NCBI GenBank assembly: GCA_020859645.1
Contig: JAJBVU010000043.1
Span: 1-9,432, forward strand
Length of the DNA: 9,432 nucleotides
Direction: 5' to 3'
Origin: Eubacterium sp.
Lineage (GTDB): Bacteria; Bacillota; Clostridia; Lachnospirales; CAG-274
Of this stretch, positions 1-5,126 are shown piece by piece. The position numbers and the translations under genes are program-made. The notes beneath the pieces are model-generated. The model worked only from the letters and a program-made list of their open reading frames with translations, ran no database searches and had not been told where the DNA came from. The first letter of the stretch is position 1, and each line of letters starts with the position of its first letter.

Positions 1-308
1 GCCTTAAGGGCTTTTTCGGAATAATATATAAAAAGGCCGCTTAAGGAGTTATAATTAACAACCATTCCCCCTATTAAGCCCAAAACCATATAAATTCTGA
101 CTTCTCCGTAGTTTACGCCCAAAAGAAACCAAAAAACGGCGGCAAAGGCGCAGAGCCAAAAAACAAGATCCGAAACAAGCCCGAAGAGACATCCGCAGTG
201 AAAGCAGCGGCGGCAAAGCCTTAAAACGTCATAGACAAAGCCGAAGCAAAAGCCCGAAAAGCAAATAAACAGAAACAAAAGCCCCTGTTCCTTCATAGGC
301 AAAATCAC
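1..308 (-). CDS. yabQ: YabQ-type spore cortex biosynthesis membrane protein (3' end missing)
   Basis: YabQ is an integral membrane protein needed for the spore cortex and is made in the mother cell in Bacillus subtilis. Reading leftward, 102 residues are visible before the window edge. They contain a hydrophobic first segment (about residues 9-25), the family-like 'VYDVLR' (25-30), a Cys/Arg-rich stretch (31-40), 'SDLVFW' (46-51), a second hydrophobic segment, 'GEVRIY' (68-73) and a third segment around 'LGLIGGMVV'. I chose the GTG at 308-306 as start: it overlaps the yabP stop as GTGA and has GGGAGG 8 nt upstream. The ATG at 296-294 lacks a well-placed Shine-Dalgarno and remains the alternative. 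The overlap suggests translational coupling to yabP. The C-terminal end lies outside the window. The identification rests on segment pattern plus gene order. Confidence 0.85.
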   Translation of the reverse strand, partial: MILPMKEQGLLFLFICFSGFCFGFVYDVLRLCRRCFHCGCLFGLVSDLVFWLCAFAAVFWFLLGVNYGEVRIYMVLGLIGGMVVNYNSLSGLFIYYSEKALK

Positions 309-580
309 TTAAAGAGCCTCCCGAGGAATGACCCTCTGCTTCCGGCTTTATCCTCATAAACAAGGCTAGTTATAAGCCCGTCAACGTCAATATCGCCCTT
401 GTCAAGGTCTAAGCGGCTGACGTGAAGATTGTCTCCCTTTATATAGAAAACTCCCTTTTCACACTCGCATATAATCTGCTGCTCGTCAAAGGCGAGAACG
501 TCCAAAACACCTGTTACAGAAAGCTTTTCCCTGTTTTCCAAAATAACAACATTTTTTAAAAGCCTGTTTTCTTCCGCCAT
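305..580 (-). CDS. yabP: Sporulation protein YabP
   Basis: A 91-residue protein of the YabP/YqfC family, mother-cell proteins involved in spore cortex or coat formation. The sequence shows the compact beta-rich pattern of the family: 'NVVILENREKLSVTGV' (10-25), 'VLAFDEQQIICECEKGVFYIKG' split around residues 28-49, then 'LHVSRLDLDKGDIDVDG' (52-68) and a basic tail. The ATG at 580-578 has GGAGG 6 nt upstream. The gene lies 63 bp after rqcP and overlaps yabQ by 4 bp, the usual rqcP-yabP-yabQ order. Its Shine-Dalgarno can pair with a complementary octamer upstream, so initiation may depend on which transcript is made. The exact biochemical role of the family is poorly defined. Confidence 0.9.
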   Translation of the reverse strand: MAEENRLLKNVVILENREKLSVTGVLDVLAFDEQQIICECEKGVFYIKGDNLHVSRLDLDKGDIDVDGLITSLVYEDKAGSRGSFLGRLFK

Positions 581-586
581 AAATAT

Positions 587-622
587 CCTCCGAAGGTCTT
601 TTTTTAAAAGTATATTCGGAGG
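587..622 (-). promoter_or_regulatory. Hairpin that could mask the yabP Shine-Dalgarno
   Basis: On the minus strand CCTCCGAA (622-615) is perfectly complementary to TTCGGAGG (594-587). The second arm contains the GGAGG Shine-Dalgarno of yabP. The loop is 20 nt and can itself form a small CTTTT/AAAAG stem (610-606 with 602-598). In a transcript reading through from rqcP this would sequester the ribosome binding site. The pairing is seen directly; the regulatory role is inferred. Confidence 0.5.
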
Positions 623-639
623 GGTTAAGGCTTATTCAA
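609..639 (-). promoter_or_regulatory. Possible internal promoter before yabP
   Basis: Just after the rqcP stop, the minus strand reads TTGAAT (639-634), a 19-bp spacer, then TATACT (614-609). The same bases can be read as a loose sigma-E pattern, ATA (635-633), 18 bp, then TATACTTT. Neither reading is a strong match: the sigma-A spacing is long and the sigma-E -10 differs from CATACANT at two places. yabP and yabQ are sigma-E dependent in B. subtilis, so a sporulation promoter here is plausible. Initiation near 602 would exclude the upstream arm of the hairpin that masks the yabP Shine-Dalgarno. Confidence 0.3.
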
Positions 640-643
640 TTTA

Positions 644-886
644 TTATTCTATACTCTTGAAAAGTGTGCCTGCGTCGTCCTTTCTGACTGCTTCCGCAAC
701 CTTCAAAACCTCTACCTTTGTTACGTTTTGACCGAAGCGGATTTCTATAATGTCGCCTACTTTGACCTCTGCTCCGGCTTTGGCGGCTTTGCCGTTTAAT
801 AAAACCCTTCCTGCGGAACAGGCTTCATTGGCTACAGTCCGCCTTTTTATAAGTCTTGAAACCTTTAAAAATTTGTCTATTCTCAC
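644..886 (-). CDS. rqcP: RqcP, S4-domain ribosome-associated quality control protein (formerly YabO)
   Basis: RqcP binds stalled 50S subunits next to the peptidyl-tRNA and helps RqcH add C-terminal alanine tails to unfinished peptides. The 80-residue product is almost entirely an S4 RNA-binding domain: 'MRIDKFLKVSRLIKRRTVA' (1-19), 'AGRVLLNGKAAKAGAEVKVGD' split over 25-45, and 'IEIRFGQ' (47-53), closely resembling the known YabO/Hsp15 pattern. The frame is open to a TTG at 919, but I chose the GTG at 886-884 because family members begin exactly at 'MR.DKFLK' and an AGGAG lies 10 nt upstream. yabP and yabQ follow. The gene lies beyond the HU terminator, so it needs its own promoter or read-through. 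No convincing sigma-A promoter is seen; TATACT at 1108-1103 lacks a partner -35. Confidence 0.93.
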   Translation of the reverse strand: MRIDKFLKVSRLIKRRTVANEACSAGRVLLNGKAAKAGAEVKVGDIIEIRFGQNVTKVEVLKVAEAVRKDDAGTLFKSIE

Positions 887-947
887 TGTAATTATTCTCC
901 TTAGTTGTTTGATTTGCAATAAAAATCAGTTTAACAAAACGGAAATT

Positions 948-990
948 GCTCCACCTCTCCGCCTACCTACGGTAGGCACCTCCCGACGTC
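948..990 (-). repeat. Intergenic palindromic repeat, copy A (diverged)
   Basis: On the plus strand GCTCCACCTCTC leads into a perfect 7-bp stem with a TAC loop (961-977), followed by ACCTCCC. The leading 12 bases are identical to those of the copy at 5078, and the hairpin has the same 7+3+7 geometry, but the second GCTCCCCT palindrome of the other copies is missing. It lies about 60 bp upstream of rqcP, within its probable leader. There is no coding potential and no T-tract, so it does not look like a terminator. Confidence 0.55.
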
Positions 991-1048
991 ACAGTTGGCT
1001 TTATTCATTTGTTTTCGGATAAACCCAAAAACAACATTCATTTCGCAA

Positions 1049-1134
1049 CTGTTCCTCATTCGCTGAAGACTAAGGTCTTCAGCGAGAAAGGAGCAGCGGC
1101 GGAGTATAGTCTTGCTTTCGCTTAAGCGTAAGCA
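1049..1134. other. Structured spacer with two long stem-loops between the HU terminator and rqcP
   Basis: The roughly 340 bp between rqcP and HU hold no convincing gene. They contain copy A of the repeat, then a strong hairpin at 1060-1085 (11 perfect pairs, TAAG loop). That hairpin extends past a symmetric 3x3 internal loop by 8 more pairs, one of them G-T, to 1049-1096. A second hairpin at 1112-1134 has 10 of 11 pairs (TGCTTTCGCTT against AAGCGTAAGCA). Neither is followed by a T-run on either strand, so they are not obvious terminators. They could be a leader structure for rqcP, a small RNA or repeat debris. No known RNA family is recognised. Confidence 0.4.
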
Positions 1135-1175
1135 AACGAACGAAGCCTGGTGCGACGCAGGGGAGGCTTATCATA

Positions 1176-1207
1176 ACAAAAAGAAAAGGACTGCAAAAAC
1201 AGCCCTT
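1176..1207 (-). terminator. Intrinsic terminator of the HU gene
   Basis: The minus strand has AAGGGCTG (1207-1200), a 6-nt loop, then CAGTCCTT (1193-1186), forming 8 pairs with one G-T. It continues directly into TTCTTTTTGT. It lies 20 bp beyond the HU stop codon and should separate the trmL-mazG-HU unit from rqcP-yabP-yabQ, at least in part. Confidence 0.85.
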
Positions 1208-1227
1208 AGCTAAAACCTTCGGTTTAT

Positions 1228-1506
1228 TTATCTTCCGTTTACTGCGTCCTTAAGAGCCTTGCCTACGGCAAATCTGGGTGACTTTGAAGCGGGAATCTGC
1301 ATAGGTTCCTTTGTCTGGGGGTTTCTGCCCTCGTGAGCTGCTCTTTCCTTAACGCTGAATGTGCCGAAGCCTACAAGTCTAACCTCGCCGCCTGCTACAA
1401 GCTCTGAAGTAACGATTTCTTCAAAAGCCTTAACAGCCTTTTCCGAATCCTTCTTGCTTATGCCTGTCTTTTCAGCTATAGCTGCAACTAATTCTGTCTT
1501 ATTCAT
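1228..1506 (-). CDS. hup: HU-family DNA-binding protein
   Basis: HU is a small, abundant nucleoid protein that bends DNA as a dimer with little sequence preference. The 92-residue product has the usual length. Visible features are the helical N-terminus 'MNKTELVAAIAEKTGISKKD', the hinge motif 'VGFGTFSVKERAAHEGRNP' (45-63) with the DNA-intercalating proline at 63, and the C-terminal 'FAVGKALKDAVN' (79-90). The common 'RNPQTGE' is 'RNPQTKE' here, a minor change. The ATG at 1506-1504 has AGGAGG 9 nt upstream. The gene lies between mazG and rqcP, as in many Clostridia, with a terminator just after its stop. The 141-bp spacer upstream holds a 6-bp hairpin (1565-1578) but no convincing promoter. 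IHF is unlikely given the host group. Confidence 0.97.
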   Translation of the reverse strand: MNKTELVAAIAEKTGISKKDSEKAVKAFEEIVTSELVAGGEVRLVGFGTFSVKERAAHEGRNPQTKEPMQIPASKSPRFAVGKALKDAVNGR

Positions 1507-1647
1507 TTTAAATATCCTCCTAACATTTTATAAGAAAGTAAGTATAGACGTGCGGTAAAACAGGGCGTTTGAAAACGCTTACAACGGGTAAGAACCGCTG
1601 TACTTTAGTTGAAAGAATTATCCTCAAAAGGGGACTTTCTTTCCGTG

Positions 1648-2328
1648 TCAAACACGTCTAAACTTAGTTATAAACTTTTCTGAACGATTTGTCAAGACAA
1701 ATTCAGGATTTATTTTAAAAAAAGTTGATATTTTCACTGTTTCAAAGAGTATCTCGCCAATATACTCTTCTATTTTTTCATTATCGACATTATCTGAGTT
1801 CTCAAGGTTATCGAGAATTTCTCGAATATTCGCTATGATGTCTTTGGGGTTCTGCTTGCTGTTAGTAAGCTTATCCGCTTTCGAAACAAGCTTTTCAGCA
1901 CGCATAAGCGCAGGCAGACAGGAGGGAATACTTTCCAAAACGTCCTTGTCGCTTTTATAGTGCTTTTCTTTTTTCTTGATTTCGTCCCAGTTTGTTAAAA
2001 CCTCATCGGGGGTATCGGCTTTTCCTGCGGCAAAAACATGAGGGTGGCGGTCAACCATTTTTTTGGAAACCCCTTCAACAACTTGGTCAAAGTCGAAAAG
2101 ACCTTCCTTTTCCGCAAGCTTTGAGTGGAACACAACCTGAAGAAGAACGTCGCCCAGCTCCTCACACATACCCTCGGGAGATTTTTTGTCTATAGCGTCA
2201 ATAACCTCATAGCATTCCTCTATAAGATAGCGCTTAAGGCTTTCGTGAGTCTGAACCCTGTCCCAGGGGCAGCCGTCCTCGGCTAAGAGCCTGTCCATAA
2301 TTTCAGAAAAATCGTCCATACTTTTCAT
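1648..2328 (-). CDS. mazG: MazG-family nucleoside triphosphate pyrophosphohydrolase
   Basis: MazG hydrolyses nucleoside triphosphates to monophosphate and pyrophosphate and is thought to clear abnormal nucleotides. The 226-residue product has the N-terminal MazG domain: 'CPWD' (20-23), the metal-binding 'EECYE' (37-41) and 'EELGD' (56-60), and 'DRHPHVF' (93-99) with 'NWDEIKKKEK' after it. The second half is weaker: 'LPALMRAEKLVSKA' (138-151) begins a second repeat, but the metal motif near the end reads 'EEYIGEILFE', with Glu where Asp is usual, and the protein is shorter than the roughly 260-residue E. coli enzyme. It lacks the N-terminal methylase-like domain of B. subtilis YabN. The ATG at 2328 has AAAGGAG 9 nt upstream. 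It lies 27 bp after trmL, so the two are probably cotranscribed. Confidence 0.93.
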   Translation of the reverse strand: MKSMDDFSEIMDRLLAEDGCPWDRVQTHESLKRYLIEECYEVIDAIDKKSPEGMCEELGDVLLQVVFHSKLAEKEGLFDFDQVVEGVSKKMVDRHPHVFAAGKADTPDEVLTNWDEIKKKEKHYKSDKDVLESIPSCLPALMRAEKLVSKADKLTNSKQNPKDIIANIREILDNLENSDNVDNEKIEEYIGEILFETVKISTFFKINPEFVLTNRSEKFITKFRRV

Positions 2329-2355
2329 TTTTATGTACTCCTTTAATTATCTTTA

Positions 2356-2856
2356 TCAGTCATTTTTCCATTTAAGCCTGTGAAGGCTTCCCTTTGTGTT
2401 AAGACCTTCAAAATTATGCTGACGAAGGGCTTCGTAGAGAATTATTGCCGCCGAATTTGAAAGGTTTAAAGACCTTGTTTCGCCTATCATAGGTATTCTT
2501 ATGCAGGCGGCTTTATTTTCAACAAGAATTTCCTCGGGAATACCGGCGCTTTCCTTTCCGAACATAATATAGGTGTTTTCGCTGTAGCTTACATCGGCAT
2601 AGGTTTTCTCAGCCTTAGTGGTAGCGAAATAAAGCTGTATATCACTGCCGTTTTTCTCTAAAAAGTCCTCATAGCTGTCATAATAGCGCACGTCCAAATC
2701 GTGCCAATAGTCAAGACCGGCTCTTTTTAAGGCTTTGTCATCTACGGAAAAGCCCAAAGGACGGATTAAATGAAGAACCGCCCCTGTTGCGTGACAGGTT
2801 CTGCCTATGTTGCCTGTGTTTGAGGGGATTTCCGGTTCCAAAAGAACAATGTTCAT
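2356..2856 (-). CDS. trmL: tRNA (cytidine/uridine-34) 2'-O-methyltransferase, SPOUT family
   Basis: TrmL (B. subtilis homologue CspR) uses S-adenosylmethionine to methylate the ribose of the wobble nucleotide 34 in leucine tRNAs, which supports decoding. The 166-residue product carries the three SPOUT knot motifs: 'NTGNIGRTC' (13-21), 'IMFGKESAGIP' (97-107) and 'IRIPMIGETRSLNLSNSAA' (119-137). The frame is open to an ATG at 2880, but I chose the ATG at 2856-2854 because family members start at 'MNIVLLEPEIPSNTGN' and AAAGG lies 9 nt upstream. It is the first gene of the trmL-mazG unit. A palindromic repeat lies 50 bp upstream and could influence the leader. Length and motifs fit TrmL better than other SPOUT members such as TrmH, which are longer. 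Confidence 0.94.
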   Translation of the reverse strand: MNIVLLEPEIPSNTGNIGRTCHATGAVLHLIRPLGFSVDDKALKRAGLDYWHDLDVRYYDSYEDFLEKNGSDIQLYFATTKAEKTYADVSYSENTYIMFGKESAGIPEEILVENKAACIRIPMIGETRSLNLSNSAAIILYEALRQHNFEGLNTKGSLHRLKWKND

Positions 2857-2905
2857 AATAATTTGCCTTTCTATGTACATAAAACTCTTATTTTGTAAGG
2901 CTTTT

Positions 2906-2974
2906 CACCTCTCAGTCAGCAACACTGATTTTTACAAAAATCAATGTTGCTGACAGCTCCCCTCAAGGGGAGCT
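2906..2974 (-). repeat. Intergenic palindromic repeat, copy B (long hairpin version)
   Basis: After CACCTCTCA, the plus strand forms a hairpin from 2915 to 2954 (18 of 19 pairs). A perfect 9+2+9 palindrome, AGCTCCCCT-CA-AGGGGAGCT (2955-2974), follows at once. The flanks match the copy at 5078 exactly, while the central hairpin has an unrelated and longer sequence. It lies between the Asn-rich small gene and trmL. No T-run follows and no ORF is present. The rest of the spacer, to 3074, holds only a short GC-rich stem-loop. Confidence 0.7.
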
Positions 2975-3055
2975 TTGTCGGCTTCTTTCGGTTTTTGCTA
3001 TTCAAGGAGAGGTTATAGCTGACAAAATCCTTAAATTGACGGCGGTGTCTATGTA

Positions 3056-3071
3056 CGGCGGATAACCGCCG
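3056..3071 (-). other. GC-rich stem-loop just after the Asn-rich gene
   Basis: CGGCGG (3056-3061), a 4-base loop, then CCGCCG (3066-3071), placed 3 bp past the stop codon of the small gene at 3075. On the minus strand the following bases are TACATAG, with no T-tract, so it is not a standard intrinsic terminator. It could protect the 3' end of the mRNA or be a poor terminator. Confidence 0.35.
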
Positions 3072-3074
3072 GTT

Positions 3075-3260
3075 TTACTGCTCGTCTCTGTTGCAGTTAT
3101 TGTTTGAATTGTTGTTTGAGTTTTTAGACGAGTTCTTGCTGTTTTGTGAATTAAGCTCGTTTGAAAACTCAACTCTGTTAGACTGTCTGTTGTTCTGAGA
3201 GCTTCTGCCGCTCTGGTTTTCTCTGTTTGCCTGATTTTCTCTGCTGCTTTTCTTATCCAT
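3075..3260 (-). CDS. Small Asn/Ser/Gln-rich hydrophilic protein, possibly a spore component
   Basis: A 61-residue protein of low complexity: mostly Asn, Ser, Gln, Arg and Lys, no hydrophobic segment, one short ordered-looking patch 'RVEFSNELN' (29-37), a single Cys near the end and an acidic C-terminus 'RDEQ'. I do not recognise a named family with certainty. Small Asn/Gln-rich basic proteins of this size in Clostridia are often spore core or coat proteins, and a sigma-G-like promoter lies upstream, so a minor small acid-soluble spore protein role is an inference. It is very likely expressed, since the ATG at 3260-3258 has GGAGG 8 nt upstream. It stands alone between the transglutaminase-like gene and trmL. 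It shows none of the strongly conserved signature of alpha/beta-type SASPs. Confidence 0.7.
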   Translation of the reverse strand: MDKKSSRENQANRENQSGRSSQNNRQSNRVEFSNELNSQNSKNSSKNSNNNSNNNCNRDEQ

Positions 3261-3335
3261 TTTCGTTACCTCCGAATTTACAAAAGTAATAATTACAGTG
3301 AAGCGAAGGTTTTATTAACCAACCCTTCATAGTCA

Positions 3336-3364
3336 TAGTATTACACGAAAAAAGATAATTATAC
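3336..3364 (-). promoter_or_regulatory. Sigma-G-like promoter before the Asn-rich gene
   Basis: The minus strand reads GTATA (3364-3360), 17 bp, then AATACTA (3342-3336). The B. subtilis sigma-G pattern is roughly GHATR, 17-18 bp, CATWHTA, so only the first base of the -10 differs. The leader to the ATG would be about 70 nt. An overlapping TATAAT (3363-3358) could instead serve sigma-A, but no matching -35 lies 17 bp before it. The surrounding sequence is very AT-rich, so a chance match is possible. Confidence 0.35.
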
Positions 3365-3388
3365 GAAAAAATTTAAAAGATATATTTC

Positions 3389-4594
3389 TCATTGGCTCAA
3401 AGAAAACTTCAAAATTTCATAGCTTTCGCCGAATGTAAATTTCGAAACGGATATTCTTTTATATCCGCAGGGAAATTTTGTAAAAATATCCGTAAGGCTT
3501 GCCGTTCCGCACTGTGTGTTGAACAGAATTTCACCCTGCGAAGACTGCGCCGCAATATTCCTGTAAACCTGCTCCAAAAGCTCCGGAGAGGCGGCGTATA
3601 AGCCGTTTCTATAGTACCAGTTGGCTTCGTCTATGGTATAAACAGGTTCAAAAGGCAGTTCCGAAAAAACATGGTCTGCTGAAATTATGTCATAGGGCGC
3701 ATTAAAATAAAACAAGCCGTAGCCTCTGTCAGGGTCGGAAATTCCGTCGTCAAAGGTGCAGTCTACGAAATAATATCCCCCGTTTATAACAATATAATTA
3801 AGGCTGTGGTCTGTTCCGTCGGCTTTACAGGCTGCTCTTCCGCAGTCAAAGCCCTCTAAGCCGCACAAAAGTGAAAATGTGTCTGTGTATGCCTGACAAT
3901 TTCCCAAGCCGTTTATAAGCCCTCCGTAACAGTTTGTAATGTCAGATAAGGCTTCGTCCTTGGAATAGGTGATTTTTTCACAGACGTAGTTGTGTATGGC
4001 AAGCTCCTTTTCATAGTCCGAAAGACCTTCAATAGTGGAAAGAAAGCTTTGGGCGGCGTTGTATGCCGCAAGCTTTTTTGCGTCCAAGCGGTCAAGGCTG
4101 TTGTTTTTAACGGCGTTTAAAATGTCATGGGCATAGGTATAGGTCAGTGTATAGCCCATAATCTTCCACCCTCTGTTAGGCGGATAGGTGTAGATTGTCA
4201 CTGCGGTAATGTCATAGGCGTTCAAAAAATAATCTGTGTCCGGGGTCATTTCCTCCGGAACTTCAAAGAAAATGTGAACATAACCCTTTTTTATGCAGAA
4301 ATCCATATAGGTTTTCCATTCATCTTCGGTGTTAAGGGCTTTTACGCCCTTAAACTTAAGGGAGGATGTGTCTAAATCGGGGTCGGTCAGGTCATAACAC
4401 AGTTCAAAATAAGTTTCCTCAAGAACTTCACCCTCATCATATGAAACAGGTGTGTTAAAGTCAGCTTCGGTCTCAGTATAGTCACTGACGCTTTCAACGC
4501 CCGGTTCATCTGAAATATCAGGCGAAAAGGGGTTAAAAGCGCAAGCCGCCCAAATTGCGGCAGCAAAAAGCAGAAGAATATTTAAAAGCTTCAT
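3389..4594 (-). CDS. Secreted transglutaminase-like cysteine protease/peptidase-fold protein
   Basis: A 401-residue exported protein with a transglutaminase-like core. Residues 1-19 are a signal sequence (basic start, hydrophobic stretch to 'AAIWAACAF'); Cys18 follows 'WAA', a poor lipobox, so lipid attachment is uncertain. An acidic Ser/Glu/Asp-rich linker spans about 24-60. The catalytic triad pattern is visible: Cys233 in 'GNCQAYTDTF', His263 in 'DHSLNYIVI' and Asp278 in 'YYFVDCTFDD'. The helix 'YEKELAIHNYVCEKITY' (194-210) before the Cys is typical of microbial members. Such proteins are usually peptidases or cell-wall or peptide-modifying enzymes outside the cell; the substrate here is unknown. 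The start has AAGG 8 nt upstream. It lies 11 bp after the HIT gene, so the two are probably cotranscribed. The C-terminal region (about 320-401) is not recognised. Confidence 0.82.
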   Translation of the reverse strand: MKLLNILLLFAAAIWAACAFNPFSPDISDEPGVESVSDYTETEADFNTPVSYDEGEVLEETYFELCYDLTDPDLDTSSLKFKGVKALNTEDEWKTYMDFCIKKGYVHIFFEVPEEMTPDTDYFLNAYDITAVTIYTYPPNRGWKIMGYTLTYTYAHDILNAVKNNSLDRLDAKKLAAYNAAQSFLSTIEGLSDYEKELAIHNYVCEKITYSKDEALSDITNCYGGLINGLGNCQAYTDTFSLLCGLEGFDCGRAACKADGTDHSLNYIVINGGYYFVDCTFDDGISDPDRGYGLFYFNAPYDIISADHVFSELPFEPVYTIDEANWYYRNGLYAASPELLEQVYRNIAAQSSQGEILFNTQCGTASLTDIFTKFPCGYKRISVSKFTFGESYEILKFSLSQ

Positions 4595-4605
4595 AGGCTT
4601 AGCCT

Positions 4606-5010
4606 TTACGCCTTAATTATGGCGTCTCTCATGGCAGAAAGCTCTTCGTGGGTCTGTGTCATTGTTTTGTATACGAATTTGTTATCGTTTTTATAACGGG
4701 GTATAACGTGCATGTGGAAGTGGAAAACGCTTTGTCCTGCCGCTTCTTCATTGTTTTGAAGTATGTTTACACCGTCGCAGCCTGTGGCGGCTTTAACCTT
4801 TACGGCTATTTTCTGAGCCAAAACAGCCGCTTTTGACAGGAGCTCAGGGTCTATTTCGTAAATATTCATTGCATGGGCTTTGGGAATAATGAGACAGTGA
4901 CCGGGGTTAGCCGGAGCGATGTCTAAAATTACTCTGAAATCATCATCTTCATAAACTGTGTTTGAGGGAACCTCGCCTTTTGCCATTTTGCAGAAAAAAC
5001 AATTATCCAT
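4606..5010 (-). CDS. hit: HIT-family nucleotide hydrolase/transferase (Hit/HinT type)
   Basis: HIT proteins hydrolyse or transfer nucleotidyl groups, for example from adenosine 5'-phosphoramidates or dinucleoside polyphosphates. The 134-residue product has the histidine triad 'HFHMHVIPR' (97-105), with His99 the expected nucleophile, and the substrate-pocket segment 'PANPGHCLIIPKAH' (33-46). An N-terminal 'CFFC' (4-7) supplies two ligands of the zinc site found in Hit/Fhit-like branches. Length matches B. subtilis Hit. The ATG at 5010-5008 has GAAAGGA about 9 nt upstream. Downstream, the transglutaminase-like gene follows closely. Upstream lies a palindromic repeat, then asnB in the same direction. 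The physiological substrate cannot be told from the sequence. Confidence 0.95.
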   Translation of the reverse strand: MDNCFFCKMAKGEVPSNTVYEDDDFRVILDIAPANPGHCLIIPKAHAMNIYEIDPELLSKAAVLAQKIAVKVKAATGCDGVNILQNNEEAAGQSVFHFHMHVIPRYKNDNKFVYKTMTQTHEELSAMRDAIIKA

Positions 5011-5077
5011 TTTGTATCATCCTTTCGTTGAAAAACTTTAATGATTGAATTGCAGTTAGTTAAGTGAAACCATAACC

Positions 5078-5126
5078 GCTCCACCTCTCAGTCACACTAC
5101 GTGTGACAGCTCCCCTCAAGGGGAGC
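5078..5126 (-). repeat. Intergenic palindromic repeat, copy C (short hairpin version)
   Basis: On the plus strand GCTCCACCTCTCA leads into a perfect 7-bp hairpin with a TAC loop (GTCACAC at 5091-5097, GTGTGAC at 5101-5107), then A and the palindrome GCTCCCCT-CA-AGGGGAGC (5109-5126). The last base touches the TAG stop codon of asnB. It shares the GCTCCACCTCTC start with the copy at 948 and the CTCCCCT palindrome with the copy at 2906. There is no T-run after it in the asnB direction, so any terminator function would be weak. Confidence 0.7.

Noticed and set aside
750..1022. Plus-strand open frame of 90 codons across the rqcP start and its leader
   Set aside because: It lies antisense to the rqcP S4 domain, crosses a palindromic repeat, lacks a ribosome binding site and has no recognisable protein pattern.
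1646..1651. Perfect TTGACA on the minus strand at the mazG stop, as a possible -35 for the HU gene
   Set aside because: No -10-like hexamer lies 16-18 bp downstream; the nearest, GATAAT, is 23 bp away.
2955..2974. Perfect GC-rich palindrome read as an intrinsic terminator
   Set aside because: There is no T-run on either side, the loop is only 2 bases as written, and the same sequence recurs at 5109 as part of a repeat family.
948..5126. Repeat copies considered as a CRISPR array
   Set aside because: The three copies are kilobases apart, separated by genes, and differ in their central sequence. There is no regular spacing and no cas gene.
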